NCBI GenBank assembly: GCA_021234535.1
Contig: CM037832.1
Location: 10,299,575-10,363,574 of the forward strand
From: Stichopus chloronotus
Lineage: Eukaryota; Echinodermata; Holothuroidea; Aspidochirotida; Stichopodidae
Length of the DNA stretch: 64,000 bases
Reading direction: 5' to 3'
Shown here: piece by piece, positions 11,885 through 25,875 of the stretch
How the letters are laid out: each line of letters starts with the position of its first letter
Numbering within the stretch: position 1 is the stretch's first letter
Notes under the pieces: model-generated
What the model was told of the DNA's origin: nothing
Seen by the model: only the letters and a program-made list of their open reading frames with translations
Databases searched by the model: none
Program-made: the position numbers and the translations under genes

Positions 11885-13433
11885 TTTTCTGTGCTTTGTC
11901 ATACATTCTCTGCATTTGCATGTTTAATATTTATGAACAAACTACTATTTTATGTATACAAAACTCTTTATACTTGGATTGTGGGAAATAAATTTGAAAC
12001 AAGTAGAGCGCATACACATCATGTAACTACCAAGATTTACATACCGAAGTTTGTGGAGATTCCAAACGTAATTGTCAGTGACGAATGAACAATTTGAAAT
12101 TGCATATTCATTGTATATGATGTATTCCCATGCTCTGATTGGTTCGATTAGTAGTCTGGTTTAGTTCAACGTCATTACAATATGATTGTATCCGCATGCA
12201 TTGTTCCGAACGGCGGTTACTTTTTGCAGAAAGAAGTATCGATTTGACTTGACCTCACGTTTGTGTTTTCTTGTTTTTGTTTTGTCTTTCGACATCACCC
12301 TGTAGTTTTACTACCAAAGGAAAGAAATAGTGTAAACTTCTACCCTGGCGGTATTCACTGACTGCCTATCACGTGAAACAGATCTTCTTGTAATAAAATA
12401 AAACTTTTTGACGGCTCCTTCGTGGCATTTCTTCACAATGAAACCATTTCTCAGTACCATCTCCTTAACACGTCTATCATATTGTATTAAAATCTGCTCC
12501 TTCTATACATTCCTATTTTTTTTTTTTTTTGTTGGTTTCCAACCCTAGAACGAATTCCTTCATGTTCTTATAAATAAGCCAATCAAATTTATCTTGAAAA
12601 ATATGTTTCCCGATAGACCCATTTCAATTACGATGGTGGAAGTTTTTTCGCTAAAAATCTTGTAATAACCAATTTCCGAATGCCAACCCAAACTCGTGTC
12701 TTTCACTATGGATCGACTAAATGGCAAGTGACATTCTTAATTGCAACTTGGGACACGCAATGCCTCGGGTAGCGAAACTCTTTCGCGTCATCCCTTTCTT
12801 AAAGCGGTATGTCGGGAACGGGTACAAACGAGGGCGGTTGAGCATCGATTGGAGAAAAAAGGTTGAAAGTCCTACAAGTGCGATAGTTGAGAAAAAAAAA
12901 TAAACAGTGATCAAGTATGCGGCCATTTCCAAAATGGAACTTACGTACAACTTTGAAATTATGCATGTACTAAGTCTAAAGCAATACCGTACCGTACAAA
13001 AGGTTTGTTATTTTAGAATTTTTATTGAACAATTACGAAGTTGAATAATTGAAGTTAGCAAAATAAGATTAAGTTTGTACAACAAAGGTATTGCGAAAAT
13101 GCAAATTGATTTTTCTTTCCTTTTTTCTATTTATTTATTTTATAGGTGGTGGTAGCGTTTTTTAATCATTGTTCTAAAATGATTTGTTTTCGTCTCAGTA
13201 ATGTCATGTAACAGAAAATATTTCAACATGATCCAGATGAGGTTTCTATTTCGTTTCTTGTTTTTTTTTTTTTTATGATTTCTTCCTTTTTTTGAGACTA
13301 CGAGAGACAGTTCCAAGTTGAATTACAAATGTAACCCTTTTTCCATATAATCCTCTCACACATGTATGTAGGATAAGAGGTCACAACATTGTCGCTAGTA
13401 ACAATTAATGATTATCACGTGACAACATTGTTC
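11885..13433. other. No gene seen
   Basis: AT-rich sequence with T-runs near 12515-12530 and 13260-13274. A TCACGTGA palindrome lies at 12369-12376. I recognise no exon or repeat family. Confidence 0.5.
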
Positions 13434-13690
13434 TTTGTGTGTGTGTGTTTGTGTGTGCCATTGTTTTCGGGTGGGATCGAGGACCGAAACAATAGATTTT
13501 AGGTCCTCTGTAGAAAATTCAAAAGATTTCTCCGGTTCTTTCGAGATTAGCAACAGACAGTCTATTGTTAAGGTTAGGGTTGAGGAAGAAAAAACAAAAG
13601 AAAGCACAATGAGGTCCTCGGAATGAATGGAAAACAAAGTTGTGCCGTGTGTATGTGTGTGTGTGTGTGCGGGTGTGTGTGTGTGTCCCG
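13434..13690. repeat. Two (GT)n tracts flanking a small hairpin-rich spacer
   Basis: GT-rich tracts lie at about 13435-13458 and 13646-13687. Between them ATTGTTTTCGG pairs with CCGAAACAAT across a short loop (about 13459-13496), and GAGGACC pairs with GGTCCTC, so two alternative small hairpins can form. There is no coding evidence. Confidence 0.7.
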
Positions 13691-14640
13691 TTACCTCGTT
13701 GATGTGTCTTAGTTCTGTGAGTGGCAGTTTCTGATGGAACCAACTTCAGTGGTTGTCAATTTTGGTGGACACTTCCCAAAGTGAGTTACAATGAACGAAA
13801 ATTAATGGCAACATACAGTGACATATCTGTCATTATTTGACCCACTGTTAAGATATTACCATTTGCATTTTACCCACCCACCCCACTACCCCGTTCGCTA
13901 CATTCCCACCAACATTACATTACCAATTCAATCTCAACCCGATTTCTTGAGCTTTTCTTCGAATGCACTTCCAAAAAGAGTTGACAACATGTGCAGTGAC
14001 CTATAAAGGCAGTTAAGGTAAAACAATCTACCAATCTATAACGATGTCAAAGCTAAATGCACAACACATGTCTGAGTACCAAGAAAATTAATTTTCGAGC
14101 AAACCTTTGTTCAGATTTTCATCACAGTTTTAATTCTTGTAATTGATATTCATGCTAATTTAAACAGTTTCCAAAATTAAATTACCTATGCCACCGAAAA
14201 CCTCATCTTGATTGTAGTAGTTCTAGTTAGAGCTATGTAGTTTAAGGCGTCCCAAACCACTACACTTCTTTAATAATCTAACTTGAAAACTATACAAGAA
14301 ATAGAGAACGAAGAGAGAGAGCGCGGAATCCTACGAACCGGTCTCGAAGAATTTTTTTCTCCTTCTTCTTCTTATTATTATTTTTGTTGCTCAAGATTTT
14401 TTCCCCGGCTATCAATTTAGAAAGAAAGGATGGTTCGTTGAAAGCAGCCCCAGCTGTATGAAAATAACCACGGGCTTGTTTCCGCTAAAACTGGAGATGG
14501 TTTAACCATTCATTTTACGCCTAAAGAAACTTGGGTTGTCATCTCCCGTTAAGGTTATCACTCCGTAGCTAGCATCCTACAGAAAGGTGCGTTCACCCGG
14601 CAGCTATCACCAATATAGACAGATGTAACGGTATCGGCCG
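13691..14640. other. No gene seen
   Basis: Unique-looking sequence. A pyrimidine-rich short stretch lies near 14348-14400. Confidence 0.5.
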
Positions 14641-14822
14641 CGTTAACTTTTTCTCTTAATTCCTCCCGGCCATTTTCTTTTTCTCTCCTTGGCTTCATTT
14701 TTTGCGTTTTTCTTATCTGCCTCTCCCTTCCTCTTCTTTTTCTCTAATTCTCCACCTATTTTCTTCATCTTTTTCTTCTTCTTCTTCTCTCTCTCTTTCC
14801 CTCGGTCTCTTTCTCTTATTTT
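14641..14822 (+). repeat. Long polypyrimidine (C/T) tract
   Basis: About 180 bases are overwhelmingly C and T on this strand, including TTCTTCTTCTTC and CTCTCTCTC. Such tracts can form intramolecular triplexes and also supply many false splice-acceptor look-alikes. Confidence 0.85.
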
Positions 14823-16564
<1,742 letters not shown>

Positions 16565-16957
16565 GGTCTCACAAGACAGTAAACAAACTGTCAATTAAAA
16601 AACAATTGAGATTTTCTGGGAAAATTTGGCTCGGAAAAGTAAACAAACTTTCCAATAGTTTTACGTCTGAACCCCTTTTGAGACACCAAATTTGGATGCC
16701 CTTATCCTACGATGAAGATTGGTACTGCATTTCATCCACACAATTTCGCCCTGTGAATATTCAAAGTAACGTAATGAGTGCTGCAATACACCGCGTAAGC
16801 GTCGGACGGCACAAAATACGTGCATACGCGCATTAAGATTAAGCGTGCGTCAAAGGTATTCCCAGAAAACGCGTGCGCGTCAGAGCATTCCTCATATCCG
16901 CACGCCTCGTCACTCTGGATCCTTTGAGTGACATGAAAAGCGCGTTATGCGTGACTC

Positions 16958-17282
16958 AATAGGCTGTTTTCGCAAACAAGTCGCGCGCGGACGCAGAATC
17001 CAGTGTGCAGTGTGCAAAATGGGACAGTCACCATAGTGACCACGCAAATATCCTCCGTCCTGGTGGAATCTACAATCGTTCTCAGGCAAATTAAGGTTCG
17101 TTCTAGACTGGTGTGGGCGACCAGTAAGCACATGCTATTAGGTATATTTCATCCTGAGCGCTCCGTTCATAAAATACGAAACCGTTCAAATGAACGACGC
17201 GTGTCCGAGTACACATACCGACACGACTGATTAATTCCGAGTACTTTCGGCGCTTCCGTTGTGTTTGCGAAAACAGCCTATT
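16958..17282. mobile_element. CpG-rich MITE with perfect 21-bp terminal inverted repeats
   Basis: The segment starts AATAGGCTGTTTTCGC and ends with the exact reverse complement. The left repeat is 16958-16978, the right is 17262-17282, and they match over 21 of 21 bases. The same four bases, ACTC, flank both ends (16954-16957 and 17283-17286), consistent with a 4-bp target-site duplication. The 325-bp interior is CpG-rich and has no transposase frame; the three overlapping short frames at 16910-17230 are incidental. It is a non-autonomous DNA transposon. A 4-bp duplication is compatible with Sola- or Chapaev-like families, but I cannot assign it. Confidence 0.8.
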
Positions 17283-17546
17283 ACTCTCTTCACAGCATAC
17301 GTTAACATCTCGAGTTCTTGAAAAATAGTGCAGTAGATCTATATATGTATACGCTGTGTAAACATATACTGAGATAAGGTATTATCAACGCACGGAAAAC
17401 GACATCGCCACTAGACGTAAACATTCAGCCCAGAACTGGTTGTATAGGTTGAAATAACGTGTCACGTCCATGGAAAGGCGGTGTAAACGTTTACGTTGAC
17501 ACCATGTGGTACCACCACCTAACACGGCATTATGCGTTACAGTAAT

Positions 17547-18245
17547 CATGACCTTTGCCTTGACCTGTGACGTCTTCAGTCGGGTCGACATTATATCTCA
17601 CACCCATGCACCCACCCACTAAGTTCGAAGTTGATCCAACGTATCGTCTAGGAGGGGATCGTGACACACTTTTATCGTGATACAGAACTTTTTTGCCGTT
17701 TTGACCTTTAACCACGTGACCTTTGACCTCGTGACGTCGTCAATATTTTCAAAATATTCTTGTATCCTGTACTGTCTATATATGGTAGCTTTACAACTCT
17801 TAGGATATTCACACATAGAGAAAATGCTAACATTGTTGTTTTATTCTCATGACCTGTGACCCTTGACCCTTGAACTTTGACCTATGACGTTATATCAGTC
17901 TGGTGAACACTAAACAACCTACCCGGGTACCCACCCACAAAGTTTAAGTTTGTCCGACTTACCGCCTACGAGGAGATCGTGACACACTTCTAAAGCATTT
18001 TTCCCGATTTGACCTTTAATTACGTGACCGTTGACCTGGTGAAGTCATCAAAATTAAGAAAAGAATCCTCGTATTGTCTACTTTCTTATATGGTAGTTTT
18101 ATCACTCTAGATATTCAAACATTGAGATAATGCATAAAATGTGTTTTTCGTTTTTATGACCAGTGGCCTTTGACCTATGACGTCATCGGTTATGCGGACA
18201 CTATATGACACCTACCCACCAAGTTTGACACCAATTTTGAATATC
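17547..18245. repeat. Tandem repeat of about 304 bp, 2.3 copies, rich in TGACCTTTGACCT
   Basis: Three units begin at about 17547, 17848 and 18155 (periods of about 301 and 307). Shared landmarks are ATGACC(T)GTG, TTGACCTATGACG, CACCCACCAAGTTTGA, GAGATCGTGACACACTT, TTTGACCTTTAA-ACGTGACC, ATATGGTAG and GATATTCA-ACAT. The third unit is cut off after the CCACCAAGTTTGA landmark. Many AGGTCA half-sites (as TGACCT) occur, including an exact DR1 (TGACCTTTGACCT) at 17717-17729. Divergence between units is high, so the repeat is old. I recall similar TGACCTTTGACC strings in marine invertebrate intergenic DNA but cannot verify the family. Confidence 0.8.
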
Positions 18246-18688
18246 TACCACGCGTGATGTTCCAATACACATGAATAAGCTAGGATTTTCGCCTTCTGCG
18301 TCTGACATGCATACTTTCTGCACCACCCCCACACTCGCCACGGATCCAGTCAAACAAATATCACATTGGGCACGGCTGTAAATTAAGTGACCCTTCCCTC
18401 TCTTAGGCTATCCTTGCACCTCCAGTCTTTCTCCATCTCCGTTAAGTGGATTAAACTCCATCTTGTTCTGTCTTAATCCGTGCAACTTCAAAATGTTGAA
18501 ATGGGACTAATGACCGCGGTGATAGATATTATAATCACATAAGTAGGAGGAACCATCCCTTACTAACCACTCGCTTCTGTCGTGTTCACCTGTGCCAGGT
18601 TTGTTCAGTCCATACACGATCGAATCCAATTTGCATATTGATTACATGTAAATTAGTGTCCAATTTGATTATGCAAATTAAAGGTTAC
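18246..18688. other. No gene seen
   Basis: Unique-looking sequence downstream of the tandem repeat. A C/T-rich stretch lies at about 18390-18440. Confidence 0.5.
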
Positions 18689-18800
18689 CGCATCGTCCTT
18701 TCTCTCCGGAGAGTTGAATTTGGCTTTCATGGCATAGTCTTTGTATCTGGGTAGGCCTTCGTAGCGTATGTTACTTCTTTTCATCATGACAAACTGAACT
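18689..18800 (-). CDS. Candidate internal coding exon, 112 bp (unidentified protein)
   Basis: Reading the minus strand, a good acceptor (ATTTTCACCTTACCCAG) precedes position 18800 and a donor GCG|GTAACC follows 18689. The exon enters with one base of a split codon, then reads VQFVMMKRSNIRYEG followed by LPRYKDYAMKAKFNSPERKD and DA, ending in phase 0. It has no stop, is rich in K/R/D/E/Y, and uses C-ending codons (TAC, GAC, GCC, AAC) more than the surroundings would predict. I do not recognise the protein. If not spliced at the donor, the frame runs on 12 codons to a TAA. The acceptor is good, the donor only fair. No neighbouring exon of compatible phase is certain. Confidence 0.4.
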
Positions 18801-19361
18801 CTGGGTAAGGTGAAAATTGTATCAATCTGACGGAAGTGTGATGAAAAATGTATGATATAGAATGAAAAATAAGCAGGTTTTATGGATAACTCACAACCTT
18901 GATAAAAAGTTACTTGAATCAAAATTGCAGACATGTACCCGTGCATCGTTATGTAGAGAAACAATATAAAGATTGTAATGTTAGCTTAATACTGACCCAC
19001 AGAATAGTTCAGAAAAGGAATTAAAGGACATGTATACCGGCATTGAGACTTCTTACTTGTGTTTTGAAAAAGGGACACGTGAGAAAAGAAGTGAACGGTG
19101 AATACCTTTAAATGAATGTTTTCATTCAGATCTCAAAATTTCACTTCAAAATCTAAATTGTCTGTAATGGAAAGGTCTAGATAAATATCGGTCATATTTG
19201 ATTAATAGTGAATTTGTTACAGTTTACTGCTAACATCTTTCACTCTACCACACCACAGCCTCCGTGCCAATTGCCATTTTAGAAATAACCATGTAATAAT
19301 GTATAGATGTAATTCCAATCGAGATAACCCAGCGTTCACTTTCTTGGCAGAACTACAGAAT
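18801..19361. other. No gene seen
   Basis: The minus-strand open frame continues to about 18964 but upstream of the putative acceptor it is AT-rich and phenylalanine-rich, as expected of intron. Nothing else is recognised. Confidence 0.5.
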
Positions 19362-19600
19362 TACAGTTGTATGATACCATAGCAGTCACATCCGTGGTAC
19401 AACTACATCAAGACCTGTTGCTGTAGGGCCAGTTATCACATGCGTATACAACTACAACTCTGGAAGTATGATCTTGCTATCAAGAGTTTAGTTCAAATGC
19501 AACTACGGTATAGCTGTATGGCCTATAGTTGTTCCATACTGATTCAAGTACATTTCACTACATGGTCTAGCTGTCACATGCTTCACATTGTAACAACTGT
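19362..19600. repeat. Degenerate tandem repeat built on CACATGC/CCGT-GTACAACTAC
   Basis: Variants of a CACATGC-GTA-ACAACTACA theme and of GTAGGGCC/TATGGCC/CATGGTC-AGCTGTCACATGC recur at about 19378, 19427, 19503 and 19560. Spacing is uneven (about 50-75 bp) and copies are strongly diverged. I treat this as an old minisatellite or remnant. Confidence 0.45.
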
Positions 19601-22600
19601 CACACTCTTCTGACAAATAAAACTAACTGATAGTGGCTGGTAAGTGAATGCGTAGTCATTTTTGTGTTTGCTTTAAAAGAAAAAATTAAAAAGGAACATA
19701 CACTAAAGAATCATCCATTGCCGAGATGATGAATTAAAGGTTAATCAACGCTGGACCGTGCATTAACTACAGGATAATGCATGAACGGGCTTAATGCAAA
19801 GCGATACACGAGGGCCCAACCAGAGCGGTTCCATTAACCCCGGTCGTGCAGTATCCTGTTTTGATGAAAAAGACGAAAACGAAAGGAAAGTTGTAAGTAA
19901 TCATATTTTTATTGAAAACTAACCCCCCAAACAGGTAACACGATTAGCAACCTGACAACAATGTTCGTCTTGCATATTATGACATAAGATAACAGACGAA
20001 AAAAAAAAAAACATTGCCGATCTATAGCATTATCGTATTCATTCTTCGGTGATTTTATTCTTAAATTACTTGCTTTTATCCCAGGATAATACACGGTCCA
20101 GTGGACCAATACGAGTGGAGGATTCTACGAATGAATGAACTGAAGCATATTTAGTATTGGCAGAATATCACTTTCCTTTCTTTATATGGTCATGTTACCC
20201 TGTTACGTCAACATTACTTTGCTACCTGGCTTTCAGAGTTTGAGAGTTTTCTTTAGATATATATATATATATATGGTCAATTTAAATGAATGACAACCTC
20301 ATTCGAGCAATTTATATCTCATTCCAGATCGTTAGAGCAACGCCCTCAACGCACGTATGAGACGTTGGTGAGTTTTACATCTCGGTAGGAAGATGTTGCG
20401 AACAAACAAGATTGCAGGAAAATCATTTAGGATGTTTTCAAAAACATGTGGACATATTTATCGTGTGATACCGATTTGTTTCCCATTAAAATGTCCTTTG
20501 TCTTTATGTGTGGGGATCGTATGAATTGAATAGTCTTTCAAATACATGTCGAGACGGCAATATATTCGATGACCTCGTGCAGGTTAGTATATCACTCCAA
20601 ATCATTTAGCCCAATTGGCTTACGTTTCACTGTAAAATGATAGGGGGTTAATTGATCCCCTGGTGGGGGCTAAAGGGTTTTTGATCATATCAATTGTTGA
20701 TCCTAATACGTGACATTTGGTCGAATCATCGCAACGTTCCCTCGTCTTTCAAGCGCCACGTTGCATTACTCCTCGCATCTGTAAATCTTTTAAGTGATCG
20801 GCGATGGAATTGAGATGGATGTTATATGTACAAAAATATGTATACGTACACTCACCGTACCGGTAAGGTAGGCTCGAGTAACGGAACACTGAATGAAAAC
20901 CACAAGCTGTGACGTGGGACGATGCATTGACAGAGAGAAAAACCGAGGATGGAATGGCTAGCATTGAGTGTTTGCTCGATAAAAGACTATCGTCCGTGTG
21001 CGGTGAAAGAGCTAGTCTTACCCTGCTGTGAGATGATGACAATCTTAAGCCCCTGTTCGTCCACGGCAGGCTATGGATATGTGAAACAGCTTGGTTGGTA
21101 TAAACTACAGGCTGTAAGATCAAACGTAAGATCGATACTAAGGACTGAGGGTATCTTTAACCTGTCTATAATTTAGATATTTTCCTTTCTGTAATTGCCA
21201 GGTTTTCTTTCAATTTGTCCATCTATTACTGGGCAGTTTGACATACAAACAAAAAACTAGATAGAATTTATGGAAAATAATTTTCTTAGCATAACTTAAA
21301 ATACCCTCGTCAAAATTAAGTTCGTCCAACTACATACGTCAAAAGTTTCATTTCAAATCTTTTCTTTTTCATTGCAACATTGATCAGTTTTTCTTTTTTC
21401 TAATGGTTTTTTGTCCTCATCACAATGCCATATATAAAGTAACAATGAAGCAGATTCACCATTTTCACCGAAGCTACTGATAATCTTACAATCAGAAACA
21501 ATGACAGACTTAAACGTTTCTGCTGCGTCATGATACACGATTGGTTCAATGTACCAGTTTTGCGAAAAGTTTCCAGGTCGCATTGAATTTTCACTCAGTT
21601 ACGGTCAAATTCTCGTTACATTGGAGGATTTATCGGGTGAATGATTTAATTTAGTTTTCGTGAAAGTTGAGTAAGTTTCAAATTACTACCGCTTTAATTA
21701 AGGACCTAATTGGTATGGCCCGTTTACCATAAAATCAGGCATAATCTTTGCAGAATTCCTCTTTATAGCTGCAGACTGTACAGAGAGAACAGTGTGTGAA
21801 ACCTTCTAAACACTGATGTAAATTGAAGTTTCCATCTTGACTTATTCAACAGCCATATGGGTTTGGAAAGCTCGAATAATTGGGTCAACTTCCATTACGA
21901 TCTTAATTACCGTGTTGAACATGCATGGGAATTAGTCACTATTGGCAAAGACTAAAACTTTGACAAACACTTACTTTGTTGAAATATTATAATAATGGAC
22001 ATCTGTTGTTTCATTTTGTTTCGAAGATCTTGCTCCACCCTTGTTATCTTGACGATTTCTACGTTTCCTTCAAAAATTCCGTAAAGGAAAGAAAAATAGA
22101 AAAGACAAAATATTAAACGTTGTAGTTGGACTCAGACATCCATGTATCATCATCAAATAGAGAAATTTGTACTCTTTTTTTTTTTACTTTCTTCATCAAT
22201 TAAGATGAGATGAAAACAATAAAAAGTGATGATATAGGTCTTTCAGTAAAAAAATGTACGGTGCATATTATTTTTCTTAATGCATGATTTTTGTAAGCCT
22301 ACACCCTCCCCACAGTACACAAGCTCAATGATAGTTGATGAACTACTATGATTTAACATCGATGCGGGATCAGTGAGATTTTAAAAATTCTTATGCAAGA
22401 GCCCCCTTACTGACTTTGACGTCACATATCAATAAACAAGAGCGCCCTCTTTAAGGCAAACAAACGAACAGTCGATATATTTATCTACCGTTGTGTCTAC
22501 TCGCGTGTAGATCGAATGGCAGAGATGGAACGTGCACGTGTTATATTTAGAAGTAAATCTTCATGGAAAGGGCTTCACTGTATCACTATGACGTCAAGGG

Positions 22601-23680
22601 GTCTGTTAGCGGTTACTTTCAAGCTGCTACTATAACGAATATGATGATTGTAGTACTATCAAAGAATATGTGCACTTGATTCAACGTTAAGAATTAAACT
22701 GAATTAATTGATAAATTGGATCAATATTAGTTTCTAGTTAGAATTATAATGGACACGGGAACTGGAAATAATGTTTAATACTGCATTCGATTATGACTAA
22801 TCTGTCTCATCCGGTTTGTATATCTACCATTTATCATAGAGTAGAATTAAATGCAAATAATTCGTGGCTTCATTGAGAGTACACATTAAAGCAGCCACGG
22901 CCAAATGCAACGTACCCTTAACAGAATCAGCACTAAGAAATGGACAAAAATTTTAGTCATTGGGCACTTCAGCATACAAGTTATCTTACACAAGCCATCA
23001 TCGGATTGCCATTGAGGTAAAAATTTTCTGACCGTGCGTGTCAAAAGTTTATTTCTGTAGGTCTTAATTCGATGTAATTCCATCGAAGAAAGCAACATTC
23101 TGTGTCAGAGCTAACATGCACACATTTACAAATTATTCACTAGGTTCCCGCGTTTCTCTGATTGACGGAAAATCGTGACGTAATCGTGACATGTGTCGTG
23201 CTCCGTCTTTTCTCATTGTTTGGAAAAGTTTTGTTAGAAGCCAGTAGGGATCAAAACTTGGAGAAGACCATTGAAGGAGATGTCCTTAAGTAGGAAAGGT
23301 TGTGACTGTCAATTTATTTCACGCGGTCTTTGTGAGTGTAAATATCTAGATCATACATGCAGTGCAAATCCTGCCTCTTAGTACAGATTATTGGTTAACC
23401 TTTTTTGTTACGGTTTCTCACAGTGTTCCACGACTTTTAATTGTTGACATAGGCTACACTTGAAAATTTATAAATATAGAAGTTTTGATTTCCTGTAGAC
23501 GGATAGCAACATCTAGATGTTGGTCATCCTCATTTGATGAGCAACCTGCAATGATCACTCGGTTGACAAAGATGGAGTACTGGTTTATTACAATGATAGA
23601 AGATGTTCATTATCGACATCCAATATGTTATTTAGTACTTATTTTATCTTGACTATTAACTTTCCCATTTTATCCCAAAG
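19601..23680. other. No gene identified
   Basis: About 4 kb of mostly unique-looking sequence, with a short TA array at 20257-20274. The region 20749-21176 is less AT-rich and open on both strands (124 codons minus, 75 plus), but no domain is recognised and no clean splice pair brackets it. TGACGTCA octamers occur at 22417 and 22589. Confidence 0.5.
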
Positions 23681-23812
23681 TGGAATCAAACTGAAGACAA
23701 CGTCTGCGGTTGGAAAAATCTCGACTTTTTTTCGGGATGTCTTTGCGAATACACCCCCGAGTGTAGTAACCAGACGAAATAACCAACTAACTGAAATACC
23801 ACGCTTGACGTC
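23681..23812 (+). CDS. Candidate coding exon, 132 bp (unidentified protein)
   Basis: A strong acceptor with a branch-point-like GACTATTAAC and the tract TTTCCCATTTTATCCCAAAG ends at 23680. The following frame begins with one base of a split codon and reads GIKLKTTSAVGKISTFFRDV then FANTPPSVVTRRNNQLTEIP and RLT(S). It either splices at C|GTAACC after 23812 (length a multiple of three) or stops at the TAA within that string (23814-23816), making it a terminal exon. No homologue is recognised. It is on the opposite strand to the 18.7-kb and 25.9-kb candidates, so at least one of these is wrong or they belong to different genes. Confidence 0.3.
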
Positions 23813-25858
23813 GTAACCATGGAAATGAAAGAAATCGTCTTGAAGCAGTTCTCGGTGTATAGTTTGTCGTGTTAGGCAGAGGCATCAACAAGGTTACCCG
23901 ACTATAACAGAGGCCGGTGACCCTGTTCTGCAGGCAGGCAGCCAGCCGGTGAAGAAGACGCTTCGATCATCATTAGTCAGTGTGTTTCCAAAATACACAT
24001 CTCGGGTTTTAGACCTCCCAATTACCGGTGAGGGATCCAACTAAGATTTTGACACTTGGTTGCGTCGTGGGAAGCTGAGTGCACGGAACGTGCTGATGAG
24101 TTCGCTAGCGACCACCCCTCAGGCTGTCATACCAACACTGCTTAATAAAATTCCTATTTTTCAATCACACCTTCGAAGACAACTGAGACTTTCTTGACAA
24201 ATATCTGGGACAGATTTCACCTTCTGATGACATTCGATCGACTTGTTTACAAGCCTCCATTGTCGCTACCGTTGTCGTTACCGCTGTAGATGGCAGTACC
24301 GCCGCATGTGTTGTCCATATATCCACTGCAATTGACCAGTAACTCATATAGCTTCAAGCTAGCTAGCCACATGATCATAAAGCTAACTGAATCGACGAGT
24401 TAAAGTACCAATAGTAATGTATTTCTTGCACTCACACTGGCGATGGGTTAACCACTAAAGTTGGAATCGTCTGACATCTTTTAGGCGATGTAGTCTGGTA
24501 TAGAAAGTTTCGTTGAAACAGTGAAACACGGTTGATGCCCTCTGCAAGTCATAATGAGCTCCCTCCCTCCCTCCCACCAACCCCCCCCCCCTCCTCCTTG
24601 TCAATTGTCACGTGAGCGCCCGAGCACTCGTTGATACTGAACAAAAAAACACTGCTATGCCCATGATATGTCTCTAAATATGTCTTGAGCATCTGGTGTG
24701 TTGGTCTCATGAAAAAGTAGCATTCAACAGCCTGAGCAGTTTCACGATTATCCAAGGGAAACTTGGATCAGGGAGTAGTGGCTCCCTGCTTTGATTATCG
24801 AGTGATAAACCTAGATATTCTATTAACTGCACATTAGGCTCGCCATAAGTGACAGTTCAAACTGAGCTCAAGGTCTACAGATATGCGTGGGCCCTTGTGT
24901 TTGAATAAGTGATACGTGGAAACACAGAGCAATATCACTGTGTCCTTATGTAACAGTTTCAGTAATTAGATTACGTAAATTTTAATATTGTTCTTTGACG
25001 GATTTCAAATCGGTGAATCAGTTGAGAGGAAAACGTATACAGCCTATGCCAATAGAGCAAAACATTAAATTCAAGTTTTACTACGGGCTGTACGTTTGCG
25101 GCTACGTTTGAATATATATTCCTAGTTGCCCTAAGCAGATGCCTAAGTGTCGTGATTCCAAAACAAACGAAATGTCAGATAATTAGAACACACACGTCAC
25201 TGGGCCCTGCTTTCCGTCCATGTCTCACAGGGCCCTGGTCTCTTCAAGTACTGCTTCTTTCTACGTAGCTCCACTGGGTCCTTCCACACAGCTCTATGGT
25301 CCTTCAACTTACCGCACTAAGAAAGCGTTTGTACCGAAGATTTTGTTCATTCAGGTAATCATACGATAGAGACTTTCCTTTCAGTACACACACACACGCA
25401 CATACAAACACACACACACATAAAAGAACCGACTGTTGTGACGGTTGCCGGATTCGACACTTTGCAAAGTTTCTTTCTGAAGATTTAAATTACGAAAAAA
25501 AAAGGCTGTTATAAGTAGCTTGCACTTTTCAATGAAAAAAAAGGTCAAGTAAATCGTCCTGGTTACAAACTTATGATAAGAAGTGTCTTCTCCGGGGTAG
25601 CACTATGATAATTTTTAACTCCCTGAATTGCGACGTCCTGAAATATATAGGTGATTGGACGATTTCTGGAGGATATCAACTTTGTAGCCTTACTTTGACA
25701 TATTTTTCGGGTTTGTAAATTTGGATCATGTTTGACTTACATCATACCCTCATTGCAGGTGCTAAGATTTCCGGTCTCTGTGTCCTTTCTTGAAGATGAT
25801 TGCACTCTTGTAAGCAGGTCATTCTGATTCCGTCTAGATGTGCCCCACTTTGAGATGT
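23813..25858. other. No gene identified
   Basis: The stretch 24140-24350 is open on both strands with CpG-containing codons but lacks a convincing splice pair. A C-run lies near 24583-24592. An AC-rich microsatellite lies at about 25385-25422. TCACGTGA occurs at 24608-24615. Confidence 0.45.
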
Positions 25859-25875
25859 TCAGGTGTAGGACTTAC

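Noticed and set aside
13570..13580. TTAGGG telomere-like string
   Set aside because: There is only one copy and no array.
20749..21123. 124-codon minus-strand frame in a less AT-rich patch
   Set aside because: No domain is recognised and the opposite strand is open too. It lacks a bracketing acceptor and donor.
24093..24100. CTGATGAG, the core opening of a hammerhead ribozyme
   Set aside because: No GAAA follows within a plausible stem II distance, and the other stems cannot be drawn.
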